Both the position numbers and the translations under genes were made by a program. This document shows, in pieces, positions 35,701 through 44,430 of a DNA stretch of 52,993 nucleotides. The notes under the pieces are model-generated. The model did not search any database. It saw only the letters and a list, made by a program, of their open reading frames with translations, and had not been told where the DNA came from. Position 1 is the first letter of the stretch, and the number at the start of each line of letters is the position of its first letter. The DNA lies in the NCBI GenBank assembly GCA_002238855.1, contig MPND01000024.1, positions 1-52,993 of the forward strand, written 5' to 3'. The stretch is from SAR202 cluster bacterium bin90. Its GTDB lineage: Bacteria; Chloroflexota; Dehalococcoidia; Lucifugimonadales; JADFKI01.

Positions 35701-36065
35701 GACAGGCTGACGGAGCGAATGGACACAGCGTCGCTCTTCATCCAAGTCTTGCACCGTTGCGCGAGATGCTTCTGCTGCAGGGTGTGATTCGGCGTCAACA
35801 CATCCTCTGTCAACTTAAAGGACTTCGGTTCCTTCGTGCCCGGGTCGATGTCTTCTACCGACGTGGGATCGCCGAACAGAAAACGCACTCTGTCAAGCGC
35901 ATCAAGCTCGTCCGCCAGCAATTCATAGCCGTAGATGGTGAAGTACGCCGATACGAAATCGAAATCCTCCGCGTCGGACAGACGGCGTCTTAAGTAATCG
36001 GCGACTGTGGTTCTTTCGTTGTCGACAATATGTTGGATAGGTGTGATGGCTTGGCTTACTGACAT
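32781..36065 (-). CDS. PLD-nuclease-fused SNF2-type helicase
   Basis: 1094 residues. An N-terminal phospholipase D domain holds HGKMYLSG near 124 and GSSNFTKSGL near 143, the HKD half-site of PLD nucleases. An SF2/SNF2 motor follows: ADSVGLGKTYTAL near 274, DESHNFRN near 369, SATPVN near 395, and C-terminal LIATDCISEGQNLQ and QRFGRIDRIGS. It is coupled by a four-base overlap to the methyltransferase, so the two form a restriction-modification-like pair: methylation marks self, while the helicase-nuclease attacks unmarked DNA. It recalls DISARM DrmD plus DrmMI and type ISP enzymes, but no drmA, drmB or drmC genes are present here and the nuclease is fused. The gene starts 468 bases after the next upstream gene's stop, so its promoter should be in 36066-36533. 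Confidence 0.85.
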   Translation of the reverse strand: MSVSQAITPIQHIVDNERTTVADYLRRRLSDAEDFDFVSAYFTIYGYELLADELDALDRVRFLFGDPTSVEDIDPGTKEPKSFKLTEDVLTPNHTLQQKHLAQRCKTWMKSDAVSIRSVSLSNFLHGKMYLSGAASATRSGIVGSSNFTKSGLGEGRRSNLEINLATTDADTITELQDWFDRLWSDETRTEDVKQQVIEALERVGRDHSPDDVYYKTLYELFRKEIEARAAGDEGIPATGLHDKKIWKALYGFQRDGAKSIIARLREHNGCILADSVGLGKTYTALAVIKYFELHNRQVLVLCPSKLLGNWQLYPANFGHSQNPFIKDRFGYTLLAHTDLSRDSGTTRTGIDLANFNWSSYGLVVIDESHNFRNSEGKRYRKLLDEIISQGAQTKVLMLSATPVNTSLLDLRNQIYLMTEGHEDKFAHSLGVRDINSVMRNAQAEFKHWEEAQHGTARRDKEELLDRLGADFLRLLSGVSIARSRRQVQRFYADEMERIGKFPTREKPVNHYPDTDLRGELSYEELSEHIGRFQLRQYRPSEYLKGADRSEQLPFDDLTTKDAQQNREYYLVGMMRTNFLKRLESSAYSLTLTLRRTIGKIDDLLDKFERYESDSGDASLDDDTSPVEGEDDADDEDLLIGRGKRPYRLSEMDIPRWRADLLEDKKVLDGVYQRIAAIDTDRDGKLRQIRADIAERAANPTPGHENRQNRKLLVFTTFKDTAMYLYDNLREQSEQLGLNMAMVSGDETRATFGGNDFNTILSNFAPVARNRAGDGDSSGADEIDLLIATDCISEGQNLQDCDTVLNYDIHWNPVRLVQRFGRIDRIGSKYDSVRMINYWPTSDMDAYLKLQNRVYARMAIADVSASGDDNLLDTDTDTMEREAEQERRFRDEQTRRIIEEVADMDDLADTPVMSDFTLDHFLTQLLRYLERNRDKLEKMPPGIYAVTEGAISPGVIFFLRQRNAAEDPGQRVASPVHPFYFVYVRDGGDIRYGCVSARRVLDAFEAVAAGNTKVITRLCDAFDHETDRGRDMSHYDSLLSTAITSIRQDFDETLVSGLGINGAGGDLKLPMESETPRDAEDFELVTWLVIKERA

Positions 36066-36533
36066 TCGTTAAATCCCTCTTGGCGCATGCTAGCAGATAG
36101 ATGCTTCTCCGAGTGTCCTACTTCATGGTTTTCTGCCATCTTCGATTGAAGGCTCATCTCGAGAAGCGTAATTCGCCTGAAAGTATATTGCAATCAAACA
36201 TGCCATAATGGAAGTCTTCAGTCATTTCGGGTGAGAATCTGGCCAATCCGAGCCCTACAAATTTACAGGGCACCTCATCGCAATGTTGCGAGAGATTGGA
36301 GACCAAGGGCGTACAAAACTCTGTCTGGAGAAAATGGTACTGGGGTTTGAAGCGACAACGAATGAGGGCACTGGGATTGTGGTTCGTCTGATTCCTCTCA
36401 TGGGATTCTAATCCACAGTAGGTTCAAGTATCTCGAAACTGTACAGTCGTCGTCGCTATTTCTGACTGATTCTGACAGAAAAATGTCATATAATTCAATC
36501 TCCAAGGGGCGGAGACTATCGACAGCGATAACT
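36066..36533. other. gap with a possible short remnant
   Basis: No intact gene. On the plus strand, 36238-36411 reads a protein-like tail (TGHLIAMLREIGDQGRTK and ATTNEGTGIVVRLIPLMGF) without a start or upstream continuation, maybe a decayed gene end. The promoter of the PLD-SNF2/methyltransferase operon must lie here; I cannot define its boxes. Confidence 0.3.
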
Positions 36534-36953
36534 TCAGTTACCGTGCAGCAACTTCACTTCGTAAGTCGACGGGTCAGCGACTGAAACGGGGATACGAAGC
36601 TGTCTAGCATACTTGGTCTCGAGCGTCACGCCGACACTGTCTTCCCATCCATCCAGTCCGAGAATGCGCAGCTCGTCACAGCGCGACAGCATCTGGAGTC
36701 CAAAAGCGTACCAGGCGCTGTTCAGGATGGCATCCTCATCGAGCGAAGCGCCGAGAGACAATGGAGAGAAGACGAGCTCGTGCTGGCGGATCAGGTATCC
36801 GCAGTACCTGTTGACACTGTCGAACCTCTCTTGCCGAACGGCTGGGTCCTGATGCCCTAGCGGAGCCGCCAGGTACGTGAGAGGACCGTCGAATTTCCTA
36901 AAGTCGTCCAGGGCGTCGGTGGGCAGGTATCCGGGCAGCGGAACTGTGGTCAT
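36534..36953 (-). CDS. DUF1937-like protein (nucleoside deoxyribosyltransferase-like fold)
   Basis: 139 residues from the ATG at 36953, with GAGAG upstream. Features are LTYLAAPLGHQDPAVRQERFDSVNRY, LVFSPLSLG, and LSRCDELRILGLDGWEDSVGV near the C-terminus. This is the DUF1937 pattern (YLA.PY.h.d..vr..Rf......a..L...g..vfSPi.). The domain is related to nucleoside 2-deoxyribosyltransferases and is frequent in phages and mobile regions. The reaction is unknown. It is followed by DUF5679 and other small genes but reads in the opposite sense to none of them. Confidence 0.7.
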   Translation of the reverse strand: MTTVPLPGYLPTDALDDFRKFDGPLTYLAAPLGHQDPAVRQERFDSVNRYCGYLIRQHELVFSPLSLGASLDEDAILNSAWYAFGLQMLSRCDELRILGLDGWEDSVGVTLETKYARQLRIPVSVADPSTYEVKLLHGN

Positions 36954-37163
36954 TGATGATTCTCTCAATTGGGGGTATGCGATGGGGTGTTCACTTCGAG
37001 CTATGCGCGACACCGAGCAGTGTAACGAGACGACGCGGCCCTCATGAGTGTTCTGCTACGAAAATACAGAATGCCGACATTCTCCATCTTAGCGATTCCA
37101 ACAGCACAGGCCGGAGCACAACTCGCAGCCGGTATGCCGCCCGTTCCACGCCATCTCCACATC

Positions 37164-37316
37164 CTACCCCTTAACCGCCGTTCCGCCCATCCTGAACATC
37201 GTCGTCCCACACTCACCGCACTTACCCCGAGTCGCCAATCGTTCGTTCTTCAACGTGACTTCCTCCGGCTCCTGCATCTCCCGGTGCGCCCGGCACTTCA
37301 GGCAGTATCCGCTCAT
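37164..37316 (-). CDS. DUF5679 zinc-ribbon protein
   Basis: 50 residues, start chosen at 37316 for its AAAGGAG ribosome site seven bases upstream. It has two CxxC pairs (YCLKCRAHRE and KCGECGTTMF) with EVTLKNERLATRG between them. This is the DUF5679 signature, a one-domain zinc ribbon common in Chloroflexota and archaea. The role is unknown; nucleic-acid or protein binding is likely. Confidence 0.85.
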   Translation of the reverse strand: MSGYCLKCRAHREMQEPEEVTLKNERLATRGKCGECGTTMFRMGGTAVKG

Positions 37317-37333
37317 CGTGAACTCCTTTCTCA

Positions 37334-37549
37334 CTAGGTCATCATCAATGTCCTGGTGACGTGTTCTAGCCTGAAAGCCTGTCTGCATTCCCCTGTCACG
37401 CCTGACAGGGGAAACCAATCCTCGCTGGCGTCCGTCACTGTGCCGGCATAGTTGACGCTGTACACCCTGTTCCGTTTGATCAGCTCGACTGCGGTCCGTT
37501 CGTGCTGAGTCACGTGGTACCGATCCTCCGATACAGACGACGCCGACAT
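37334..37549 (-). CDS. small hypothetical protein
   Basis: About 71 residues including HVTQHERTAVELIKRNRVYSV and YAGTVTDASEDWFPLSGV. It ends 17 bases before the DUF5679 start, on the same strand. The start is unclear (ATG at 37549 or GTG at 37570), with no strong ribosome site. No family recognised; it could be a remnant. Confidence 0.35.
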   Translation of the reverse strand: MSASSVSEDRYHVTQHERTAVELIKRNRVYSVNYAGTVTDASEDWFPLSGVTGECRQAFRLEHVTRTLMMT

Positions 37550-37728
37550 AGCTGTGGAGGCATTCCTCACTTCGGCGGACCAGTCCCGGGTCTCTGTAAC
37601 TTGATGGAAAAGCGATTACCACTGACAAGTGGTGAGTCAACTCGTGTCCCACCGGATGGGCGCGAGAATACCTGGAGCACTACTCTTCCCGTATAAGCGG
37701 TAGCCACAGTCGCCCTTCCCTATCGCCC

Positions 37729-38739
37729 TCAGCCTGGGGAGTTCTCAAAGGTCAACGTGAAGTTGTGGATGCCGGGTGTAGATTCCAGAGTCAGTTCGAC
37801 GCCCGTTTCGTACAGTATCGGCCTGGCCAAACTCACAGTCTCGGCGGAGTCCGTCACCACTAGCGAGGGCAGGGCATCCGCATTCTCCAGAATCTCCACC
37901 AACGCGTCCCGGCGCTCCTCATACGACGGCGATTCTTCCAGCAATTTCATTCCCACTATCAGCGACGTGGAACGGTCGATTGCGAGCGCCATCGTCGGAA
38001 AATAGGGGCGGCTTCCTCTCTCCTGCTGAACGTATGCGTGCACGTAGAAGACGCCAAGCTCCCAGACCGCCGTCCCCCTGGGCATGGACAGTTTGACGCG
38101 GCGGAGCCGCTCGGGGTCATGATACTCGGGTGCGGGCGCAGAAGCCACCGGTTCAGGGTACTTTATCCATCGATCAATCCACGCCCCGTCACGAAAGACG
38201 CGCATCAACATGAGGTCGTAGTCGTCTTCGCCGTATAACACCAGGTCCCCGGATGACACCCTCGATGCCACATCGGTCATGTTGCCGAGCGCAGCCGTGA
38301 GGAAGACGGCCTCATCCTCGTCCAGCCGCCACGGCAGGTAGCCCGGCCGCAGGCTGCGAATGATCGGCCACGTGCCCCTGCCCGTGTAGCGGAGCCGCGC
38401 ACGACGCATCGCCGCCAGCTCACTCTCTCTCAGGCTCTCCCTGTCTCCACGCACCGCAAGCAGCGCGTTGATCCTTTCGAGACCCTCCTGAGACTCCGGA
38501 TCCACCTCATCATTCACCAGGTCGAGGTATCCGGACAGTCCCTCATCTCCTATGAACACCGCCAGACCGTACCCCCTGAATGTCGAGCCTGGCACGGAGC
38601 AGTACCCGGTGTAGCGACCCGTGGGGTGCTCGACTGCCACCACGTCCAGCTCGTCGAGTACCTGCCAGGGACTGGCGTCCCAGAATTCGCCAAAAGCGCG
38701 GTGCAGTTGTCGCAACTGCTCTCTAGTAGGATCTGCCAT
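37729..38739 (-). CDS. DUF6930/DUF7309-like hypothetical protein
   Basis: 336 residues from the ATG at 38739 (MADPTREQLRQLHRAFGEF), with a GGCGGA-type ribosome site; an upstream in-frame extension looks non-coding. It has an N-terminal region with VEHPTGRYTGYCSVPG and FRGYGLAVFIGDEG. The C-terminal region has TMALAIDRSTSLIVGMKLLEESPSYEERR, ALPSLVVTDSAETVSLARPILYETG and a final TPGIHNFTLTF. This resembles an uncharacterised family I associate with DUF6930, function unknown. No membrane segments or catalytic signatures are obvious. Confidence 0.6.
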   Translation of the reverse strand: MADPTREQLRQLHRAFGEFWDASPWQVLDELDVVAVEHPTGRYTGYCSVPGSTFRGYGLAVFIGDEGLSGYLDLVNDEVDPESQEGLERINALLAVRGDRESLRESELAAMRRARLRYTGRGTWPIIRSLRPGYLPWRLDEDEAVFLTAALGNMTDVASRVSSGDLVLYGEDDYDLMLMRVFRDGAWIDRWIKYPEPVASAPAPEYHDPERLRRVKLSMPRGTAVWELGVFYVHAYVQQERGSRPYFPTMALAIDRSTSLIVGMKLLEESPSYEERRDALVEILENADALPSLVVTDSAETVSLARPILYETGVELTLESTPGIHNFTLTFENSPG

Positions 38740-38930
38740 GATGTCTATCCGCCGCCTCACTGCTATTGCCAGGCTTTTGATTCGCGAGATGCGAACGTCG
38801 CCTGAGCACACTTACGGGCCATTTCACGTGGGTGTTCGCGCCGCCCGGGGTTCCTGGGTTGACGGCCGTCCCCGGCGCCGTTCGGTCTCGCGAGGATGGC
38901 TCAGACCCGTACGGGCGTCAATACTGCTGG

Positions 38931-39375
38931 CTATTCCGATGGCGGTCCCAGGTCTTTGACTTCTCCGCTGCTGCTGCCCAGGAATGCCCGGACGGCCTCA
39001 AGCCCCGCCTGGGCTTCAGCGTATCCGGGATCAATCCTGATGGCTTCCTCATAGCATTCGACGGCGAGGTCGTACTCGGCGGCCATTGCGTACGTGCTTC
39101 CCAGGCAGGTGCACGCCTTCACAAGAGTGGGGGCACGAGCAATCGCGTCCCTGAAGTCGGAGGTGGCCCTGCCGTACCGTTCCAGATGAAAATGCACCAG
39201 CCCCCCGCAGGTAGCGGAATTCGGCGTTTTCACGGTCAAGCCTGATCGCTCTCGTAAAACTCCTCGCGGCGCTCTCGTGTCGCCCACGCCTGGCATGCTC
39301 CATACCGCTCTCGTAACGCGCCTGCGCTCTGCTCAGCCTATGCAGGTTCATTCGTGCCGGCTGATGCTCATTCAT
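38931..39375 (-). pseudogene. TPR-repeat protein broken by a frameshift
   Basis: Two overlapping frames together make a small tetratricopeptide protein. The first, from 39375, reads SRAQARYESGMEHARRGRHE and ARSFTRAIRLDRENAEF. The second ends at 38931 and reads ERYGRATSDFRDAIARAPTLVK, then YDLAVECYEEAIRIDPGYAEA. The shift lies at a run of six Cs on the plus strand (39201-39206), so slippage, phase variation or a sequencing error are all possible. TPRs bind protein partners; the target is unknown. Confidence 0.65.
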
Positions 39376-39572
39376 GGACTCTGCCCCGTCACAGTTCTCT
39401 TATGGTCTTTCGGCAAGATCGGGCAATGTGGAGCCGACAGGAACAACTCGCCCCGCAGGCGCCTGGGCGCCGCTTACAAGCCCGGCGCACGCACACTTCT
39501 CGGCTGCTCGACAGATTAGCCTGTCAGTGTTGCCGCCGCAACATACGGGTAATTGTCGTTGACCGGGACTGC

Positions 39573-39917
39573 CTAGATTACCTTCGCCCAGTCAATGTCT
39601 GTAGATCTGCTGGGTTGTCGAGGCTGTCTCTCGTCTTCGACAATACTTACGCAGAGCGTTTCACTCTCGTCTTTGGTCAACCGCAACCAGCACGACAGAG
39701 GCGGAGGTCCATCCTCTTCATCGTCCCACACCATCTTGAAATTGACCACCAACCCGTCGTAAAGCGCGAAACCACGGTACTGCGCAAACAGAAAGACCTC
39801 GCTCATCATCTCCTTGCCTACTTCGAGCCTGTCCAGAATGTTGCGGTCGCTTGCGGGTCGAACGCTGAATATCGCTGCTATCTCGGCTTCGATCTGCTCC
39901 ATCTCCGTAACTGCCAT
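39573..39917 (-). CDS. hypothetical protein
   Basis: 114 residues with a good AAGGAGC ribosome site before the ATG. It contains MEQIEAEIAAIFSVRPAS, LDRLEVGKEMMSEVFLFAQY, YDGLVVNFKMVWDDEEDG and a terminal DIDWAKVI. Acidic and soluble, with no recognised family. It stands between the frameshifted TPR gene and an IS630 remnant. Confidence 0.55.
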   Translation of the reverse strand: MAVTEMEQIEAEIAAIFSVRPASDRNILDRLEVGKEMMSEVFLFAQYRGFALYDGLVVNFKMVWDDEEDGPPPLSCWLRLTKDESETLCVSIVEDERQPRQPSRSTDIDWAKVI

Positions 39918-40007
39918 CGGGTAGCTCCTTCGCTCCTTGTGTCTATAGCCTTATCATTCAAGACCTGTCCCGAGACATTTTCAAGCCAGTATCCACACCA
40001 ATTTGAG

Positions 40008-40385
40008 CCAATAGGCATATCCACGGTGGCTCGTAAGGTTAAGTGCGCCCTCCAGCCTTGCCACGAACTCCACGCTCAGTTCGGGGATACGCCACGCGTT
40101 GGTCCACCAGGGCTTGAGTTCGTTCTTTTCAAGCTCTGGCGCACCGTCTCCCTAGCTATGCTCTCCATACAGCCCGATTCCACGACCTTGTACTCAAGCA
40201 ACTCCAGCGTCAAGTGCGTATGGCCCTCGGGAGGGTCGATGCACGCTATGGCCACAAGGTGCGCTTCGGCACGCTCGTCCAATTTGCGTTTCTGTCCGGG
40301 ACGCGATCGATCGATCAGCGCGCTCTCATGCCCCTCCTCCCAGAAGCGCTTATGTGTCCTGAATACTGTACACTTGCATTTCGAC
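40008..40385 (-). mobile_element. IS630-family transposase remnant
   Basis: The minus strand reads an IS630-type N-terminal segment: VFRTHKRFWEEGHESAL, RSRPGQKRKLDERAEAHLVAIAC, DPPEGHTHLTLELLEYKVVE and ESIARETVRQSLKR. After a frameshift near 40125 it continues as KNELKPWWTNAWRIPELSVEFVARLE. The catalytic DDE half is missing. The remnant starts about 10 bases past the stop of the SWIM gene and may have trimmed that gene's end. Confidence 0.75.
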
Positions 40386-40395
40386 GACGCTTCGG

Positions 40396-41283
40396 CTATT
40401 CGGTTGTCAATCCGGCTTTCGTCGTCCTAGATGTCAGGTTATGCTGGTCCTCATACACTTCTTTAGCTCGCCTTGACGCCTCCCTGTAGATGCCTTGAAG
40501 GGAGGTAGCGAAGTCTTGGTTCCCGCGCCAGAAAGGAAATCGGCCCAGCTGTTGCGGCAGGGATGCGTCGGCCTCCGGCGGTTCCGCCGGGCCAGCGTAG
40601 TCTTTTTCGTCTAATCTCGCCAGTGGGTTGAGCCAAAAGTCTTCCGAGTCTGACGGCAAAGGTTCTGCTGCCAATAGAGGAGCCTCAAGAGTCTGTGCGG
40701 CGCGACGAAAATCGTCGCCCAGCAGACGGTCATGCTCCAAGCCCCTGAGTCGAAATATCAGAAAGGGGTCCCGGTCGAACTCCTCGCCCAACAAGAGATA
40801 CACCGCGGCGACATGCTTGCATGGGTTGGAGTAGTCCGGGCAGGAGCAATCGGTTTCCAGATCGTTCTCCCTTTCGGGAAACATAGACAAACCTATCGAA
40901 TTGAAGGTGTCGTCAACATCATCGGGCATGCGCCCGGACAGCAAGCTGGCGGCTATTATGGGCTGGTCGGTAAACTCCTGAAGGACGAGGTCCCAGTTCT
41001 CAGGACTGATCATGCGTACCTCAATGCTCACGCTGTATGGTGTCGCTCGCGAGCCTTGCACCCTGGCCTTCACCATACCTGGCCGTACATCGATGGATAT
41101 GACCTGACCCCGGCGGGCGTATGAACGACCTCTGCCCAGGCGAGCGCCTATCTCGAATTCGTCAAGCGTCTGAAGCCAGCGTTTGGACCACCAACTGGAG
41201 CCGAATGCTCCACGTTTTGAGCCAGCCTTTATGCCGCCCCTCACTTCGACGGGTCTGCCGTATGGTGGATATTCGTAAGTCAT
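40396..41283 (-). CDS. SWIM zinc-finger protein (YwqB-like)
   Basis: 295 residues from the ATG at 41283, with AAGGAGA six bases upstream. The SWIM finger is plain: CSCPDYSNPCKHVAAVYLLL (CxC...CxH). The N-terminal FGSSWWSKRWLQTLDEFEIGARLGRGRSYARRGQV is typical of this family, which is encoded beside SNF2 helicases (Bacillus subtilis ywqA-ywqB). It begins 40 bases after the SNF2 stop, so the two are co-transcribed and probably form a DNA-bound complex. The C-terminus ends close to an IS630 remnant and could be shortened. Confidence 0.85.
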   Translation of the reverse strand: MTYEYPPYGRPVEVRGGIKAGSKRGAFGSSWWSKRWLQTLDEFEIGARLGRGRSYARRGQVISIDVRPGMVKARVQGSRATPYSVSIEVRMISPENWDLVLQEFTDQPIIAASLLSGRMPDDVDDTFNSIGLSMFPERENDLETDCSCPDYSNPCKHVAAVYLLLGEEFDRDPFLIFRLRGLEHDRLLGDDFRRAAQTLEAPLLAAEPLPSDSEDFWLNPLARLDEKDYAGPAEPPEADASLPQQLGRFPFWRGNQDFATSLQGIYREASRRAKEVYEDQHNLTSRTTKAGLTTE

Positions 41284-41323
41284 CGGGTCTCCTTGTGTAG
41301 AAACAGAACCAAGCTCAATGCTG

Positions 41324-44300
41324 TCAGTCGGACGCGGTTGCGCTGAGCGCCAGCACATCCCGTAGCTCTGCGTTTGACAGTTCCGTCAGCCAGCGTTCCG
41401 AGGTTGCGCCAACTACTTGCTTTGCGGTCTCCTGCTTGGCTTCGATCATGAGGTCGATGCGGTCTTCCAGCGTCCCGGCGCATATGAATTTGTGGACATG
41501 GACGTCCTTTGTCTGCCCGATGCGGAAGGCGCGGTCGGTAGCCTGATTCTCCACTGCAGGGTTCCACCAGCGGTCGTAGTGAATGACATGATTTGCACGG
41601 GGTAGATTGAGTCCCGACCCTCCGGCCTTCAGTGAGAGAACGAATGCAAGTGGACCCTCGGGGTCATTCTGAAACCAGTCGACCATAGATTCGCGCTGCT
41701 TGCGCGGGACGCCGCCGTGCAAGAATGGGGTTTCCAGCCCGTAGGTCTCCTGTATGTGTTGCTGCAAGATCGCGCCCATCTCGGCGAACTGGCTGAATAC
41801 CAGCACGCGGTCTCCCGACAGCACTATCTCGTCCAGCAATTCTTGGAGCCGGGCAAGTTTGCCGGAACGCCCGTTGATGGCGGAGTTATCTCCAAGCAGT
41901 TGCCTGGGATGGTTGCACACCTGCTTGAGCTTAGTCAGCGTGTCGAGAATGCTTCCCCGTCGCTCAATGCCTGTGGCATCTTCTAGACGAGTCTCCGCCT
42001 CTCGCAGAACCGCCTCGTAGAGCGTGACTTGTTCCCTTGTGAGATTGCAGTATTGCTTGGTCTCATGCTTGTCGGGCAGGTCGTCTATGATGGCCCGGTC
42101 GGTCTTGAGACGACGCAGGATGAAGGGCCCTGTGAATTTCTGCAGGTGGCTTGCCACCTCTTCGTCCTTACGGACTTGGATCGGCTGGAAATACCTGCGT
42201 TTGAACTCGGCCTGAGAACCCAACAGCCCCGGGTTCAGAAACTGCATGACGGACCAGAGGTCGCCGACATGATTTTCCACAGGTGTTCCGGTGAGGGCTA
42301 TCCTATGGTCGGCCCGAAGCGTTTGCGCGGCGGATGCCTGCTTGGACACCGGGTTCTTGATGTTCTGCGCTTCGTCCAGTATGACGGACCGCCATCGCAT
42401 TGAAGCCAGTAGTTTTATGTCTCTTGCCATAGTTGCGTAACTGGTGATGACCATCTGGTGGCTTGCCGCCCGCTCCCTGAAGTCGGCGCCGCGATTGCGG
42501 TTCGGCCCGTAGTGTACCAGCACGGCAAGCTCGGGCGTGAATTTCGCAGCCTCTCGCTGCCAGTTGTTGATGACCGAGGTGGGGCAGACCAGCAGACTTG
42601 GCAGGCGGTTCCCCTGCCGGTAGTCCAGTTGAAGGGCGGCGAGCGTCTGGATGGTCTTTCCAAGACCCATATCGTCTGCAAGGCAAGCTCCCAGTCCCCA
42701 CCGCTTCAGGAAAGCTATCCACGAATAACCCAACTGCTGGTACGGACGAAGCTGCCCGACGAATCCTTCGGGGGCGTCCAATTCTTCGATTCCGCCTTTC
42801 TGGTACAGGCGATCTAGCATATCCTGAAGCCATTCATCCGCTTCGAGGCGTAAGTTATCATCCTCTGCCCGAGTGTCTGCGCCCAGGCCGACATGCAAGA
42901 CCTCCTGTAGGCTGAGATGCTCTTTGTTGCGCCAGTATTCTGTCGCAGCCTTGATAGCGCCTGCGTCAATCTCTACCCACTGTCCCCTGAAGCGCACAAG
43001 CGGCACCTTCAGTTCAGAAAGAGCTTCCAGTTCCTCCGGGGTTATCCGGCTGTCCCCTATGGCCACTTCCACATCCAACTCCAATAGAGTTGCCATGCTC
43101 ATGCCGGAGCCGCCCTGCATAGTCGGCGTCTTTACCTTCACGCGAATGCCGGGCTTGGTCTTGGTCCCATGACGAGTCCACCACGCAGGCAGCAGCACTC
43201 CGAAGCCGGCCTGTTGAAGTGCGGCAGCCTGGTGTGAGAGGAATTGATAAGCCTCTGCGTCGCCCAGTCTGCATCCTGCCGGTTCTTTCGTTTTCAGGCT
43301 TTCTGCTATAGGCGCACAGATCATGGACGCATGGGCAAGGGAACTCAGCAAGAACTCTCTGAGGTTCAAGTCACTGCGCTGTTCTTCGACCTTTCGGTTC
43401 CAGATGTCAGAAGCATTCATCAAGAGACTGTAATCATCATGGGGTTGCAGCAAGTATCGGAGTCGCCATATATTCCGTCGAATGGCGGCAGCCTCTTCTT
43501 CGGCGTCATGTTCTTCAGGCTCTTCCAGTCTCAGGCAAAGCCGATAGGGAGAGTTGGCAGCTATGGCAATGGGGTGTTGCCAGTCTGCGATCTGGCGGCG
43601 GAGGTGCCGGAGCTGAGCATGCTCCCCTTTGACAACCGGGTTCCGACTTCTCAAGGCGTGCAGCCAGGCATCGTGGGTAGAGTCAAAGCGAAGGTTGTCG
43701 TCGTCTTCCTTTGCCTGTTGGGTCGACCGGGCCATGCAATCGACAATGCCTGTGATGAACTCTCGGAGAACGGATTGACTGGCAATCGCAGGCGGCTCGC
43801 TCGTTTCCGTCTCTGTCATCGCTCTAGCGGGCGGCGGCATCAGGTTGGCAAGTTCTGCCAACCTGTGGGCGTCATCTCCGACAAAGATTGGCGTCCAGAC
43901 CGCCAATGTGCGCCCGTTGCGCTCGGCAACACCAGGCAGGAAACGCTGGTGCACCGTCAGGGACGCAGCGAACAGGAGCGCGCGGGACCAAAAGGCAAGG
44001 TCCGCCCCAATTGCTATTCCGTGCGTCAATGCACTGCGGTTGGTGCATCTCTGCAGCAATTCAACAGCCTGCTCCGAATCGAGTCGTAGAGAAGGCACGC
44101 TCCAAGGCTTGATCCGCATCTTCGCACGGGACACAGGACCGGCCATCGAACTGGATGGGTTTGGGGTGCTGCCCCGGCTGGGCAGCCAAGCAATGGCAGG
44201 GCCAACTCCGCAGTCTTCTGCTGCCAAGCCAACGGCTTGAGCTAGCCGATGAGCGTCAGCGCAGCGCGGATGCTGTCCAGGGCTCCTGCCGTCAACGCGC

Positions 44301-44395
44301 GCGCTGTCCGTCGCCCGGGATTCCGAATCTTCGCCCCAAATGGCAAGTCGTCCATCGAGTAGCGCTGCATGAAGAATAAGCACGGTGGTCTCCAC
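41324..44395 (-). CDS. SNF2-family helicase (YwqA-like)
   Basis: 1023 residues. The N-terminal 500 residues contain a SNF2-associated region (SRITPEELEALSELKVPLVRFRG.W). The SNF2 motor follows: LRPYQQLGYSW, ADDMGLGKTIQTLA near 568, LLVCPTSVINNW, LDEAQNIKNP near 672, ALTGTPVENH, then LVFSQFAEMG, LKAGGSGLNLPRANHV and ATDRAFRIGQT. It is a double-strand DNA translocase by family. The start is a GTG at 44395 with no clear ribosome site, so the first residues are uncertain. It pairs with the SWIM protein downstream. Such pairs are widespread, and their job (chromosome or mobile DNA handling) is not settled. Confidence 0.9.
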   Translation of the reverse strand: METTVLILHAALLDGRLAIWGEDSESRATDSARVDGRSPGQHPRCADAHRLAQAVGLAAEDCGVGPAIAWLPSRGSTPNPSSSMAGPVSRAKMRIKPWSVPSLRLDSEQAVELLQRCTNRSALTHGIAIGADLAFWSRALLFAASLTVHQRFLPGVAERNGRTLAVWTPIFVGDDAHRLAELANLMPPPARAMTETETSEPPAIASQSVLREFITGIVDCMARSTQQAKEDDDNLRFDSTHDAWLHALRSRNPVVKGEHAQLRHLRRQIADWQHPIAIAANSPYRLCLRLEEPEEHDAEEEAAAIRRNIWRLRYLLQPHDDYSLLMNASDIWNRKVEEQRSDLNLREFLLSSLAHASMICAPIAESLKTKEPAGCRLGDAEAYQFLSHQAAALQQAGFGVLLPAWWTRHGTKTKPGIRVKVKTPTMQGGSGMSMATLLELDVEVAIGDSRITPEELEALSELKVPLVRFRGQWVEIDAGAIKAATEYWRNKEHLSLQEVLHVGLGADTRAEDDNLRLEADEWLQDMLDRLYQKGGIEELDAPEGFVGQLRPYQQLGYSWIAFLKRWGLGACLADDMGLGKTIQTLAALQLDYRQGNRLPSLLVCPTSVINNWQREAAKFTPELAVLVHYGPNRNRGADFRERAASHQMVITSYATMARDIKLLASMRWRSVILDEAQNIKNPVSKQASAAQTLRADHRIALTGTPVENHVGDLWSVMQFLNPGLLGSQAEFKRRYFQPIQVRKDEEVASHLQKFTGPFILRRLKTDRAIIDDLPDKHETKQYCNLTREQVTLYEAVLREAETRLEDATGIERRGSILDTLTKLKQVCNHPRQLLGDNSAINGRSGKLARLQELLDEIVLSGDRVLVFSQFAEMGAILQQHIQETYGLETPFLHGGVPRKQRESMVDWFQNDPEGPLAFVLSLKAGGSGLNLPRANHVIHYDRWWNPAVENQATDRAFRIGQTKDVHVHKFICAGTLEDRIDLMIEAKQETAKQVVGATSERWLTELSNAELRDVLALSATASD

Positions 44396-44430
44396 TGTTC
44401 AAGGGTATCAATTGGGAATAATATACCCAC

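Noticed and set aside
35304..35993. Plus-strand open frame inside the PLD-SNF2 gene
   Set aside because: Antisense shadow of a gene with clear PLD and helicase motifs.
29137..36065. Complete DISARM system
   Set aside because: Helicase and methylase fit loosely, but drmA, drmB and a separate drmC are missing.
39354..40430. Long plus-strand open frame of 358 codons
   Set aside because: It overlaps the better supported minus-strand hypothetical gene and an IS630 remnant; composition is arginine/cysteine-rich as in antisense shadows.
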